A DNA stretch of 64,000 nt from JBHYDC01 sp051861205 (GCA_051861205.1 JBHYDC010000018.1:28779-92778), one strand, 5' to 3'; shown: positions 18,183 to 28,325, counted from the first letter of the stretch. Program-made: numbers and translations. Notes: a model not told the origin generated them from the sequence alone.

Positions 18183-18186
<4 letters not shown>
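17680..18186 (-). CDS. DUF3291 domain protein embedded between nuoF and nuoG
   Basis: A 168-residue soluble protein of the DUF3291 family, which has a ferredoxin-like alpha/beta (dimeric barrel) fold related to heme-degrading and antibiotic-biosynthesis monooxygenases. Family features seen: HHLAELNIGRLVAP at the start, PGFVWMME, NLTVWESVETLEAFVW, HRQFYARRAEWFE and VMWWVPEGHRP. The ATG at 18186 overlaps the nuoF stop by four bases (ATGA), so it is translationally coupled to nuoF. Biochemical activity is unknown. Confidence 0.85.
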
Positions 18187-19472
<1,286 letters not shown>

Positions 19473-19529
19473 CGTGTCCGCTCCTCGTGAACCGGGACCT
19501 TGATCCCCGTCACGCGAATGAAATCCAAA

Positions 19530-20213
19530 TCACGCGGGCTTGGGCGCGTCCTGCTTCGGCTCCGGCTCGCGCGCATAGGCCCGATATTGGCCCACCACCG
19601 AGCCATCGTACAAGCTTGGGTCCAAAAGCGTCATCTCGCCGCCCTCGGCCGCTGCGAAGGTGCGGCCGTTTTGCGGGCCGGGCTTCGGCGGGTTGCCGGC
19701 CGCGAATCCGTCGATCAGGGCTTCGAAGCTTTCAGGCGTCAGATCCTCGTAGGTGTCCTTGAGAACCTGAACCATCGGCGCGTTCACGCAGGCACCGAGG
19801 CATTCAACCTCTTCCCACGAGAAGTCGCCGTCGGCGGAAATCTCGAAGGCATGCGGGGCGATGCGGCGCTTGCACACCGCGATCAGATCTTCCGCCCCGC
19901 GCAACTGGCAAGGCGTCGTGCCGCACACCTGGATGTGGGCCTTACGGCCGACCGGCGCGAGCAGGAACATCGTGTAGAAGGTCGCCACTTCCAAAACGCG
20001 GATCGTCGCCATTCCAAGCCGGGCGGCGATCGCCTCGATCATCGCCTTGGTGACCCAGCCTTCCTGCTCCTGGCCGCGCCAGAGCAGCGGAATCACGGCC
20101 GAGGCCTCGCGGCCCACCGGATAGCGCTTCACCACCATCTGCGCCCACGCCTCGTTTTCTAGCGTGAAGGCGAAGGAAGGCGGCTGATCGGGGTGCAGTC
20201 TGCGCACCGACAT
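19530..20213 (-). CDS. nuoE: NADH-quinone oxidoreductase subunit E
   Basis: Thioredoxin-fold subunit carrying the [2Fe-2S] cluster N1a next to NuoF. 227 residues. The four cluster cysteines are in CGTTPC and CLGAC. VATFYTMFLLAPVG is a further family signature. The protein extends about 60 residues beyond the thioredoxin fold, with a Pro/Gly-rich region and a DPSLYDGSVVGQYR segment, as in other alphaproteobacterial NuoE. An FkbM methyltransferase gene separates it from nuoD, with 85 bases between that gene and nuoE. Confidence 0.96.
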   Translation of the reverse strand: MSVRRLHPDQPPSFAFTLENEAWAQMVVKRYPVGREASAVIPLLWRGQEQEGWVTKAMIEAIAARLGMATIRVLEVATFYTMFLLAPVGRKAHIQVCGTTPCQLRGAEDLIAVCKRRIAPHAFEISADGDFSWEEVECLGACVNAPMVQVLKDTYEDLTPESFEALIDGFAAGNPPKPGPQNGRTFAAAEGGEMTLLDPSLYDGSVVGQYRAYAREPEPKQDAPKPA

Positions 20214-20298
20214 CGTGTTCGTCCTCGCTTGCGGTCACCGGATCGCATGACGCGCCCAGCTTCCTAAACCCTCGTGCGACCGGCCAAGCCGGCCTGCT

Positions 20299-21285
20299 TC
20301 ATGCGGCCACGCTGCGACACCGGCCGGTCAAAACGTTCACCCAGTAAGGCGAGCGAGTCGCAAAGAAATCATATCCTACCCGCGAAACAGGCTTGAACGC
20401 GGAAAGCTCGGCCAGATCAAGGATCTCGACGAAGCTGGAGCCACCCGTCCACGCGAACACGCGCATGCCATGGTCCTTCACCATCGCGCGGCTCACCGCA
20501 TGGCTCGGATCGTTGCCGTGGTCCTCATAAAGCACCACGAGATCGCGTGCGAGCAGATTGGCCGCGCCGTCCATCGCCGCCGCCTCCGCGCCCTCGATGT
20601 CGAGCTTCAGCACCACCGGCGCGCCTGCGTTGACCGGCAGATCGTCAAGCGCGATCGTCTCTGCCGTCTCAAGAGCGCCGCCCGCCACCGCGTCGGCGCG
20701 GATCGACCGTTGTTCGTGCTTGGCGCCGCCGAAAACCGTCACGGTCTCGCCCGACCGGTCCGAAACCGCGCGCCGCAGCACTTCAAACCGCTCGCCGTTC
20801 AGCGCCGCATTTTTCCGCGCGCGACCAGCGGTCGGCGAGGATAGCTCGATCGCGATCGCCGGGTGCGCGCCATAAGCACGCGACGTCACCTTCACCGACC
20901 AGAATCCGTAATTCGCGCCGCAGTCGATGAAGGAGAAGTCCATATCCTTCACAACGCGCAAAAACGCTTCAATTTCCGGCTCGTAGGGCAGCGCCTTCAA
21001 GAGCAGCACCGACCGGTAGGGGTCGCCATAGGGAAAGGAGAAAACCGCGTCGTCCGCGATCGTCACCAGCACATCGCGGCGGCTGGGAAACAGCGCGCTC
21101 ACCCCGGCCACAAGCGGCGTCAGACCCGGCACCTTCGGAAAAGGTATCACCCTGGTAATCGCCCGCAGCAGCCAAATGCCCGTCCGTTCCACGAGCATCG
21201 CGCCGCCAAGCATACCGGTCCGCAAATCATAGCGGATCGGGGTGCCGGCACGGGCGTTTTCGTGATCGGGACGGCGGGTGGACAT
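20299..21285 (-). CDS. FkbM-family methyltransferase embedded between nuoD and nuoE
   Basis: A 328-residue SAM-dependent methyltransferase of the FkbM type. Seen: SFIDCGANYGFWSV (about residues 129-142, SAM-binding glycine motif), the acidic IAIELSS end of strand 2, NAALNGERF, and LKLDIEGAEAAAMDGA, the most recognisable FkbM motif. The N-terminal 90 residues are less conserved. Start ATG 21285, one base overlapping the nuoD stop (TGATG). FkbM enzymes usually O-methylate sugars or small molecules; the substrate here is unknown. Its placement inside the nuo operon is unexpected. Confidence 0.88.
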   Translation of the reverse strand: MSTRRPDHENARAGTPIRYDLRTGMLGGAMLVERTGIWLLRAITRVIPFPKVPGLTPLVAGVSALFPSRRDVLVTIADDAVFSFPYGDPYRSVLLLKALPYEPEIEAFLRVVKDMDFSFIDCGANYGFWSVKVTSRAYGAHPAIAIELSSPTAGRARKNAALNGERFEVLRRAVSDRSGETVTVFGGAKHEQRSIRADAVAGGALETAETIALDDLPVNAGAPVVLKLDIEGAEAAAMDGAANLLARDLVVLYEDHGNDPSHAVSRAMVKDHGMRVFAWTGGSSFVEILDLAELSAFKPVSRVGYDFFATRSPYWVNVLTGRCRSVAA

Positions 21286-22469
21286 CAACGATCGACCTCG
21301 CCGAACACGATGTCGAGCGAGCCCAGAATGGCCGAAACGTCCGCAAGCTGGTGGCCCCGGCATAGGAAATCCATGGCTTGGAGATGCGCGAACCCCGGCG
21401 CGCGGATCTTCACGCGATACGGTTTGTTCGAGCCGTCCGCGACCACATACACGCCGAACTCGCCCTTCGGCGCTTCCACGGCGGCGTAAACTTCACCGGC
21501 CGGAACATGGAAGCCTTCGGTGTAGAGCTTGAAGTGATGGATCAGCGCTTCCATCGACCGCTTCATCTCGCCGCGTTTGGGCGGCGCGAACTTGCCGTCC
21601 AGCGTCGTCACCGGCCCGCGCTCCACCTTCAGCTTCTGAAGGCACTGCTTCATGATCCGGACCGACTGGCGCATCTCTTCCATGCGGATGTGATAGCGGT
21701 CGTAACAGTCGCCATTCTTGCCAACGGGAATGTCGAAATCCAGTTCGGCATAGCATTCATAGGGCTGCGATTTGCGCAGGTCCCAGGCCGCGCCGGAGCC
21801 GCGCACCATCACGCCGGAGAAGCCCCACTTCCAGGCGTCTTCCAGGCTGACGACGGCGATATCGACGTTGCGCTGCTTGAAGATGCGGTTCTCCGAAAGC
21901 AAGTCGTCGAGATCCTGAACGACATCCAGAAACGGGTCGCAGAAGTCCCAGATATCATCCAGCAGCGCGTCCGGCAGATCCTGATGCACGCCGCCCGGGC
22001 GGAAATACGCCGCATGCATGCGGCTTCCAGACGCGCGCTCGTAGAACACCATCAGCTTCTCGCGCTCTTCAAAGCCCCACAGCGGCGGGGTCAGCGCGCC
22101 CACGTCCATTGCCTGCGTGGTCACGTTGAGGAGATGCGAGAGAATACGGCCGATTTCACAGTAGAGCACGCGGATGAGCTGCGCGCGGCGCGGCACTTCA
22201 ATGCCGGCAAGCCGCTCGATCGCAAGGCAGAAGGCGTGTTCCTGGTTCATCGGCGCGACATAGTCGAGCCGGTCGAAATACGGGATCGCCTGGAGGTAGG
22301 TCTTCACCTCGATCAGCTTTTCGGTGCCCCGGTGCAGGAGCCCGATATGCGGATCGACCCGCTCCACGATCTCGCCGTCGAGTTCGAGCACGAGGCGCAG
22401 CACCCCGTGAGCCGCAGGGTGCTGCGGTCCGAAGTTGATGTTGAAATTGCGAACCTGGGCTTCGGCCAT
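21285..22469 (-). CDS. nuoD: NADH-quinone oxidoreductase subunit D
   Basis: 49-kDa-type subunit that forms the quinone site with NuoB and NuoH. 394 residues from ATG 22469 (MAEAQVRNFNINFGPQHPAA). Signatures: GPQHPAAHGVLRL, HIGLLHRGTEKL, YFDRLDYVAPMNQEHAF, GSRMHAAYFRPGG, and the terminal DIVFGEVDR. Cleanly derived from the [NiFe]-hydrogenase large-subunit fold, without the nickel cysteines. The upstream in-frame arginine-rich segment is not part of the protein. Confidence 0.97.
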   Translation of the reverse strand: MAEAQVRNFNINFGPQHPAAHGVLRLVLELDGEIVERVDPHIGLLHRGTEKLIEVKTYLQAIPYFDRLDYVAPMNQEHAFCLAIERLAGIEVPRRAQLIRVLYCEIGRILSHLLNVTTQAMDVGALTPPLWGFEEREKLMVFYERASGSRMHAAYFRPGGVHQDLPDALLDDIWDFCDPFLDVVQDLDDLLSENRIFKQRNVDIAVVSLEDAWKWGFSGVMVRGSGAAWDLRKSQPYECYAELDFDIPVGKNGDCYDRYHIRMEEMRQSVRIMKQCLQKLKVERGPVTTLDGKFAPPKRGEMKRSMEALIHHFKLYTEGFHVPAGEVYAAVEAPKGEFGVYVVADGSNKPYRVKIRAPGFAHLQAMDFLCRGHQLADVSAILGSLDIVFGEVDR

Positions 22470-22482
22470 TTCCGTTCCGTCC

Positions 22483-23088
22483 TCAGTTCGCCTTCGCCTT
22501 CTCGTCGCCCGGGAGCCCATAGTCGGTGCCCTCCCAAGGCGAGAGGAAGTCGAAATTGCGGAATTCCTGGGTGAGACGCACCGGCTCGTAAACCACGCGC
22601 TTCTGCTCGTCGTCGTAGCGAACTTCGACGAAGCCGGTCAGCGGGAAGTCTTTGCGCAGCGGGTGGCCGTCGAAGCCGTAGTCGGTGAGAATACGGCGAA
22701 GCTCCGGATGGCCGGAAAAGTAGATGCCGTAGAGATCGAACGCCTCGCGCTCGAACCAGTCCGCGCCGGGAAACACCGGCGTGATCGAGGGCACCGGCGT
22801 CGTCTCGTCGGTTTCCACCTTGATACGAACGCGCGTGTTCTTGGCGGGCGACATGAGGTGATAGACCACGTCGAAGCGGTTCGGGCGGGACGGGTAATCA
22901 ACGCCGCACACGTCTACGAAGCTGATGAATTGCAGCGCCGGATCGTCGCGCAGCCTGCGCACCACATCCACAATGCGCGCCGCCGGGACGGTGAACGACA
23001 CCTCGCCGTAAGCGGTTTCCACCGCTGCATCCGGCACGGCTGCGCGGATCGTATCCGCCAGAATAGTCAGGGCTTCGGTCATCGTCAT
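22483..23088 (-). CDS. nuoC: NADH-quinone oxidoreductase subunit C
   Basis: 30-kDa subunit at the base of the peripheral arm; 201 residues. Signatures: FISFVDVCGVDYPSR, FDVVYHLMSPAKNTRVRIK, and FEREAFDLYGIYFSGHPELRR read in short pieces (FEREAFDLYG, HPELRRILTDYGF), followed by GHPLRKDFPLTGF. Separate from nuoD, as in most alphaproteobacteria. ATG at 23088. Confidence 0.96.
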   Translation of the reverse strand: MTMTEALTILADTIRAAVPDAAVETAYGEVSFTVPAARIVDVVRRLRDDPALQFISFVDVCGVDYPSRPNRFDVVYHLMSPAKNTRVRIKVETDETTPVPSITPVFPGADWFEREAFDLYGIYFSGHPELRRILTDYGFDGHPLRKDFPLTGFVEVRYDDEQKRVVYEPVRLTQEFRNFDFLSPWEGTDYGLPGDEKAKAN

Positions 23089-23150
23089 GCCTTGCGAGGA
23101 ACCGGGAAGCGGGCACCGCGAGATCGCGCGGCACCCATACTCGGCATTAT

Positions 23151-23729
23151 TCAGCGTTCGATCGTGCCCGTGCGGCGGATCTTCTTTTGCAGAAGAAGCA
23201 CGCCGTAAAGCAGCGCCTCGGCGGTCGGCGGGCAGCCGGGAACGTAGATGTCCACCGGCACCACGCGGTCGCAGCCGCGCACCACCGAGTAGGAGTAATG
23301 ATAGTAGCCGCCGCCGTTGGCGCAGGACCCCATGGAGATGACATAGCGCGGGCCGGGCATCTGGTCGTAGACCTTGCGCAGCGCGGGAGCCATCTTGTTG
23401 GTCAGCGTGCCGGCCACGATCATCACGTCCGACTGGCGCGGCGAGGCGCGCGGCGCGAAGCCGAAACGCTCGGCGTCATAGCGCGGCATCGACATCTGCA
23501 TCATCTCGACGGCGCAGCAGGCAAGTCCGAACGTCATCCACATCAGCGAGCCGGTGCGTGCCCAATTGATCAGGTCGTCCGTGGCCGTGACGAGGAAGCC
23601 CTTGTCGGCGAGTTCCGCGTTGATCTCTTGATAAAACGGATCGCTAGACCCGATCGGCTTGCCCGTATTCGGATCGATGAGCCCCTTGGCGGCGGGCGCG
23701 GTGATCGGCGCGTTGGCGATCAGTCCCAT
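23151..23729 (-). CDS. nuoB: NADH-quinone oxidoreductase subunit B
   Basis: Subunit holding N2, the last iron-sulfur cluster before quinone. 192 residues. Cluster cysteines: the adjacent pair in LACCAVEMM, GSCANGGG and PGCPPTAEAL. The N-terminus has a polar extension (about 45 residues) before the conserved core. Its first ten bases overlap the nuoA 3' end, a translationally coupled arrangement. Confidence 0.97.
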   Translation of the reverse strand: MGLIANAPITAPAAKGLIDPNTGKPIGSSDPFYQEINAELADKGFLVTATDDLINWARTGSLMWMTFGLACCAVEMMQMSMPRYDAERFGFAPRASPRQSDVMIVAGTLTNKMAPALRKVYDQMPGPRYVISMGSCANGGGYYHYSYSVVRGCDRVVPVDIYVPGCPPTAEALLYGVLLLQKKIRRTGTIER

Positions 23730-24085
23730 TCAAGGGCCCCCTTCTTCCACTCGTAGGCAAAACCTATGGTCAGCACGCCCAGGAACACGATCATCGACCA
23801 GAAGCCGAACAAGCCGATGTCGCCGAAGGCCACCGCCCACGGGAACAGGAACGCGACTTCCAAGTCGAAGATGATGAATAGGATGGCGACCAGATAGAAC
23901 CGCACGTCGAACTTCATGCGGGCGTCGTCAAACGCGTTGAAGCCGCATTCATAGGCCGAGAGCTTCTCCGGATCGGGGCTCCTGAACGCAATCAAAAAGG
24001 GCGAAACCAGGAGCGCCACACCGATACCGAGGGAAACCCCCAGGAATACGATGATTGGCAGGTAGTCCCTCAGGAGTTCTTCCAT
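23720..24085 (-). CDS. nuoA: NADH-quinone oxidoreductase subunit A
   Basis: Small membrane subunit, homologous to ND3; 121 residues with three helices. The conserved loop KLSAYECGFNAFDDARMKFDV contains the Cys that reports on active/deactive transition in related enzymes; DLEVAFLFPWAVAF is the acidic second helix. First gene of the nuo operon; GAGGTCACA immediately upstream is a good ribosome binding site. Confidence 0.96.
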   Translation of the reverse strand: MEELLRDYLPIIVFLGVSLGIGVALLVSPFLIAFRSPDPEKLSAYECGFNAFDDARMKFDVRFYLVAILFIIFDLEVAFLFPWAVAFGDIGLFGFWSMIVFLGVLTIGFAYEWKKGALEWD

Positions 24086-24498
24086 TGTGACCTCTCGCGG
24101 ACGGACCCGGCCTTCCCCGCCCGAAGCAACCGCCGGACATGCGAGCCCAACGCAATTCGCTCGGCCGCATAGTCCAATCGATCACCGGCCGGCAGGCCGG
24201 AAGATCCGAACGAAAAACTCATGTTGCACTGCAACCCAAGCCACACAATCGCACGGACTCATATGGAAATCCGATCTCGGATACCAGGGCACGGTTAGCC
24301 CATACCCCATCCTTTCGCAAGTGCGATCAACGCCCGATGCGGACTTATGTAAGCAATGCGGCATGGTGGGGCGAGATCGGCAGAAATGACGTTTTAATTC
24401 AATCGATCAACATGCTCCAAACGCCGTAAACGATGCCTTCGCACCGGCGATCTGCTATCCGTTTTCGTCAAGCCCGAAGCCCGAACGCGGACACCGCC
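24086..24498. promoter_or_regulatory. 413-base gap between divergent nuoA and threonine ammonia-lyase genes
   Basis: No gene was found here. The gap must hold the nuo promoter (leftward) and the ammonia-lyase promoter (rightward), but I could not assign convincing -35/-10 boxes. Two symmetrical elements are visible: a 6-bp stem with a 4-base loop at 24185-24200 (CCGGCC, loop GGCA, GGCCGG) in the nuo leader, and a perfect 13-base dyad at 24223-24235 (GTTGCA-C-TGCAAC) that could be an operator. Confidence 0.4.
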
Positions 24499-25713
24499 AT
24501 GAACCGCCTCACCCTCGACAGCATCACCGCCGCCAGAGCGCTTCTCCAGGGCCAGGTCATGCGAACGCCGTTCCTGCCCGCGCCGCGTCTTTCGAAGATG
24601 ACGGGCGCCACGGTTCTGGTGAAATACGAGAACCTTCAGGTTACGGCCGCCTTCAAGGAGCGCGGGGCGCTGGTGAAGCTTCTGTCGCTCACCGGCGCGG
24701 AGCGCGCGCGCGGCGTCATTGCCATGTCGGCCGGCAACCACGCCCAAGCCGTGGCCTATCACGCCACCCGCCTTGATATCCGCGCCACCATCGTCATGCC
24801 GGTAACGACGCCCTTCGTGAAAGTGGCCGCCACCGAGGAGTTCGGCGCCACCGTTATCCTGGAAGGCGAAACCGTCGCCGAAAGCCAGACCGCCGCCGAA
24901 CGCATCGCGGGCGAAACCGGCGCGGTCTTCGTCCACCCCTATGACGATGTGGACGTCATGCGCGGCCAGGGCACCATCGCGCTTGAAATGCTGGAGGAAG
25001 TGCCCGGCCTCGACGTTCTTGCCGTTCCGATCGGCGGCGGCGGCTTGATCGCGGGCATGGCCGTTGCGGCGAAGGCCGTTAAGCCAAGCATCGAGGTGGT
25101 CGGCGTCGAAACGCGGCTTTATCCCTCCATGTGGGCGGCCTTGAACGGCATCGACGCCGTCTGCGGCGGCGCCACCTTGGCAGAGGGCATCGCAGTCAAG
25201 AACGCCGGCCGCCTGACCTTGCCGATTGTTCGCGATCTGGTGGACGGCATCGTGCTGGTGGACGAAAGCCACCTGGAGCGCGCCGTCAACGCCTTCCTCA
25301 CCGTTCAAAAGGTGATGGCGGAAGGCGCGGGCGCGGCGGGGCTGGCTGCCATGCTGGCCGAGCCAGCCCGGTTCGCCGGCAAGACCGTCGGCCTTGTTCT
25401 ATGCGGCGGCAATATCGACCCGCGCATCCTTGCGTCCATCATGATGCGCGAACTCGCGCGCGAAGAGCGCATCGTGGCGATCAGGCTCGCGATCCCCGAT
25501 CGGCCCGGCGTGCTCGGCGATATCGCCACGCTGATCGGGTCCTGCGGCGGCAACATCCTGGAGGTGTCGCACCGCCGCACCGTGCTCGACATTCCCGCCA
25601 AGGGCGCCTCGCTCGATATCACCTTGGAAGCGCGCGACGCCGCCCATGTCGACGAGATCTGCACATCGCTGCGGCAGCGCGGCTATGGCGTGGAGCGCCG
25701 CGCCGCCGACTGA
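24499..25713 (+). CDS. ilvA: threonine ammonia-lyase
   Basis: PLP-dependent threonine dehydratase making 2-oxobutanoate from threonine. 404 residues from ATG 24499 (MNRLTLDSITAAR). PLP lysine in VTAAFKERGA, substrate motif SAGNHAQAVAY, phosphate loop GGGGLIAGMA, and a C-terminal ACT-type domain starting near residue 330 (IPDRPGVLGDIATLIG), a ligand-binding regulatory fold. The length with a single ACT domain fits the short (about 400-residue) class found in many alphaproteobacteria. It could serve isoleucine synthesis or threonine breakdown; ilv genes are not adjacent, so the symbol is tentative. Confidence 0.9.
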   Translation: MNRLTLDSITAARALLQGQVMRTPFLPAPRLSKMTGATVLVKYENLQVTAAFKERGALVKLLSLTGAERARGVIAMSAGNHAQAVAYHATRLDIRATIVMPVTTPFVKVAATEEFGATVILEGETVAESQTAAERIAGETGAVFVHPYDDVDVMRGQGTIALEMLEEVPGLDVLAVPIGGGGLIAGMAVAAKAVKPSIEVVGVETRLYPSMWAALNGIDAVCGGATLAEGIAVKNAGRLTLPIVRDLVDGIVLVDESHLERAVNAFLTVQKVMAEGAGAAGLAAMLAEPARFAGKTVGLVLCGGNIDPRILASIMMRELAREERIVAIRLAIPDRPGVLGDIATLIGSCGGNILEVSHRRTVLDIPAKGASLDITLEARDAAHVDEICTSLRQRGYGVERRAAD

Positions 25714-25737
25714 CGGAGAGCAAAGCCGGGTCGTGGA

Positions 25738-26418
25738 TCAGGCCGCGTGGTTCACGCGCTCCCGGACGGTGAACCAATCGTCCGCGTAATCGCACGTTGT
25801 ATAGTCCCGGAAATACGGGCCGCCCTCGGTATAATGCACCAACTTTGCGGCCGGGTCGTAGTCGTAGACGCCCACGAGATAGTTCCACCCCACCGGTATC
25901 GAACCGATCTCGTGATCGCCGGCCAGCCACTTGAATTGATGCAGTTCCAGGCCGGACCGCGTGTTCACATACTCCGGCGTCAACGCGTTGCAACGGGCGT
26001 TGTTGAACAGAATCATGCTCGACCAGTTCTTCTTCTCATAGCGCGTCTGCACCTGACCGAGGAATTTCACCTCTTCCTTCGGGGCGTAATCATGCTTGCA
26101 AACCATGGCCGCATAGTGCTCGTCCCGCAGGGCCCAAAGTTCAGCCAAATCGGCACGCGCCAGCATGTCGCAGTCCATGAAGATAGACCAACCTTTGTAT
26201 CCGCTGAGATAGGGAACGAGGAACCGCGAGAAAGAGAACTCTGTTGATTCCATTGTATTGCGCTGGCGCGTGTATAGTCCGCCAAGCGACTTCAGAGATA
26301 TCGGCGTAAAGGATACGGGAACCGAAGTCCGGTCGATAATGCTTTGGCAAAGCGCGTGATAGGCAACGATTTCCTTGGAATCGAGTCCGACGAATATGGG
26401 GATAACGTCCTTTGTCAT
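25738..26418 (-). CDS. glycosyltransferase (GT8-like)
   Basis: A 226-residue protein with the look of a short nucleotide-sugar glycosyltransferase. Start ATG 26418 with GGAG ten bases upstream. Seen: IPIFVGLDSKEIVAYHALC at the N-terminus, FSRFLVPYLSGYKGWSIF, then the metal-binding DxD in MDCDML (about residue 82), and a C-terminal acidic/aromatic region with HYTEGGPYF. The acceptor and sugar donor are unknown. It is divergent from the GT29-like gene and its upstream region is AT-rich compared with the rest of the window. Confidence 0.72.
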   Translation of the reverse strand: MTKDVIPIFVGLDSKEIVAYHALCQSIIDRTSVPVSFTPISLKSLGGLYTRQRNTMESTEFSFSRFLVPYLSGYKGWSIFMDCDMLARADLAELWALRDEHYAAMVCKHDYAPKEEVKFLGQVQTRYEKKNWSSMILFNNARCNALTPEYVNTRSGLELHQFKWLAGDHEIGSIPVGWNYLVGVYDYDPAAKLVHYTEGGPYFRDYTTCDYADDWFTVRERVNHAA

Positions 26419-26531
26419 ACCAATAAATCTCCATCCCAATGACAATTCGACACAATACATAGATTTTTCTGTATGTGTAGTGCCTTGGGACGGCGGCGCT
26501 GAGTCGCCCCGATACGCGGGGGCCTGCGGGG

Positions 26532-27158
26532 ATGCGGACAGCTGTTATCGCGAACCGGGATTTTGAGATCGATCACAGCGCACGCATCGATTCCGCCGAC
26601 CGTGTGATCCGCTTTCGCACCAGCGTAAACTTGGGGCGCGGCACCGGCACCAAGACCGACGTGATCGCCATCTGCAACTATGGCACCACGAAAAAACGCG
26701 AAACCTACGACGCTATTCCCACCTCACGCCATTTCGCCGAGGCCCGCGAGATCTGGCTGCCGCTGCCGCCGAGCCTATCGCACCGGCTGCTCCTCAGCGA
26801 TCCCTTCCGCTATCTCCGGTTGCAGCAGAATTTCTGTGATTTCACCGCCGATCTGATCGGCATGGCGGGCCGCAAACCCGTTCAGCGGCTGCTCGATACC
26901 GCGCATTACTTCGCCTTCGAACGGCGGCTGAAAGCGCTCACGAAGCGCCGGTTCGCCTTTCCCAGCGGCGGCGCCTGCGTGTGCGAGTATCTGATGGAGA
27001 TCGCACCTGAGCCGGACCATGAGGTCGAACTCTACGGTTTCAGCCACAAAGGCTGGGTGCATCACCCGTGGGCGGCGGAAAAAGCGCTCGCCGACGGCTA
27101 TGTCGCGAGCGGCCGGATCAAGCGCTTTCCGGCGGTTGAGGCGGAAGCCGGCTCATAG
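26532..27158 (+). CDS. GT29/sialyltransferase-like protein (often annotated urease operon accessory protein)
   Basis: A 208-residue protein resembling a bacterial group that looks like family 29 glycosyltransferases. Seen: TAVIANRDFEIDHSARIDSAD with the DRVIRFRTS segment (sialyl-motif-like region), GTKTDVIAICNYG, PSGGACVCEYL and, near the C-terminus, GFSHKGWVHHPWAAEKAL. In relatives the first motif normally reads VVGNGP; here it is VIANRD, a noticeable variant. No urease genes are present, so that annotation should not be taken as function. Confidence 0.65.
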   Translation: MRTAVIANRDFEIDHSARIDSADRVIRFRTSVNLGRGTGTKTDVIAICNYGTTKKRETYDAIPTSRHFAEAREIWLPLPPSLSHRLLLSDPFRYLRLQQNFCDFTADLIGMAGRKPVQRLLDTAHYFAFERRLKALTKRRFAFPSGGACVCEYLMEIAPEPDHEVELYGFSHKGWVHHPWAAEKALADGYVASGRIKRFPAVEAEAGS

Positions 27159-27168
27159 CCGAAACGCC

Positions 27169-27675
27169 TCAGGGAGGCCCGGCCAGCGCGTCGATCAGCG
27201 CATGGCTGATCCGGTCGCCCCGCCGCAGCCCCATCTTCTCAGCCGATCCGGCCACGAGTTCCAGCACAAAGCGCGACGGGCCTTTGGACGGTATCAGCGC
27301 GCGCGACAACGGCACAGCGTTATCGGCGATCGTGATCACCCGCCCATCGTCCCCGATGAAGATGATGTCGAGCGCGATATAGGTGTTCTCCATCCAGAAC
27401 GACGCTTCGCGGCTTTCCGTCATGTCGAACAGCATGCCATGGCCGGCCGCCATCTTCCGGCGGTTCATCAGCCCTTGCGAGCGCTCGTCAGTATCATCCG
27501 CCACCTCCACCGCGAAGGGGAACACGCCGCGCGAGGTATGAACCGTGAGCGGGGTCGTCGGCCCCGGCTTGGCCAATGCGGCCTCGGCCAGCGCCGGCGA
27601 AGCGCCGAACCAGCCGGAGGCCAAAACCACCAGGGCGACGGCCATCACCCGCGCAAATCGTCCGAACCGAATCAT
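27169..27675 (-). CDS. DUF192 exported protein
   Basis: A 168-residue protein with a Sec signal peptide (hydrophobic MAVALVVLASGWFG, cleavage near ALAEA at about residue 30) and a DUF192 domain. Family features: SQGLMNRRKM, FWMENTYIALDIIFI, and FVLELVAGSAEKMGLRRGD. Start ATG 27675; the preceding in-frame extension has no signal-like character. DUF192 proteins are small beta-barrel envelope proteins of unknown role, commonly encoded next to a double cold-shock protein in Rhizobiales; here two genes separate them. Confidence 0.88.
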   Translation of the reverse strand: MIRFGRFARVMAVALVVLASGWFGASPALAEAALAKPGPTTPLTVHTSRGVFPFAVEVADDTDERSQGLMNRRKMAAGHGMLFDMTESREASFWMENTYIALDIIFIGDDGRVITIADNAVPLSRALIPSKGPSRFVLELVAGSAEKMGLRRGDRISHALIDALAGPP

Positions 27676-27768
27676 CGAGCATTCCAAACCACGAGACGTG
27701 CGCAAAGGACAGCATGCACGCGGCAGCTTCAAGGCAAACCGGCGGACAATGAAGGTGTAGCGGCACCC

Positions 27769-28230
27769 TTAAAGCCAGCGGCGAACACGGCGGCAATAAT
27801 CCCGGTAGGCATCGCCGAACTTTTCCGTCAGCACGCGCTCCTCCGGCATGATCTGAAACCGGGTGATGAAGGCAACCAAGGCCACCGGCCCGATCAGCGC
27901 CCACGGCGCCGCCAAAAACGCCGCCCAGGCCAGAAGGATAAACGCCAGCCCGACATACATAGGATTGCGCGTAACGCGGTAGATCCCGCTCGTCACCAGC
28001 GCCGAGGCCTCATCGATCCGCACCGGGTTGATCGTTGTGCCCGCACGTCCGAACGCACGAAACGCCGGCGCCCCGAAGAAACCCGCCGCCGCCATGAAAA
28101 CAGCCACTGCAACCAGCCGCCAGCCGAGCGCGATCTCCGGCCTGGGCGTGACCATCGCCACGCCCCACATGGCAGCCGCGATGACGATCATCACAATCGG
28201 GGGCGGCACACGGTGTTCAAGAGCCTGCAT
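27769..28230 (-). CDS. isoprenylcysteine carboxyl methyltransferase family (PEMT/ICMT-like) membrane protein
   Basis: A 153-residue integral membrane protein with four hydrophobic stretches. The C-terminal signature is that of the ICMT/phospholipid methyltransferase superfamily: GIYRVTRNPMYVGLAF and PEERVLTEKFGDAYRDYC, which form the SAM pocket. In bacteria these proteins methylate lipids or unknown small substrates; the partner cannot be guessed. It lies between the NmrA remnant and DUF192. Confidence 0.85.
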   Translation of the reverse strand: MQALEHRVPPPIVMIVIAAAMWGVAMVTPRPEIALGWRLVAVAVFMAAAGFFGAPAFRAFGRAGTTINPVRIDEASALVTSGIYRVTRNPMYVGLAFILLAWAAFLAAPWALIGPVALVAFITRFQIMPEERVLTEKFGDAYRDYCRRVRRWL

Positions 28231-28325
28231 GACGGTGTCTCATTGTTTTCAACGTAATGGGAATTGATCTAGCTGTCCGCAAGGCCGGCACGCCAAAGCA
28301 TGCCCGCACATTGCCGCCGTGAAAG

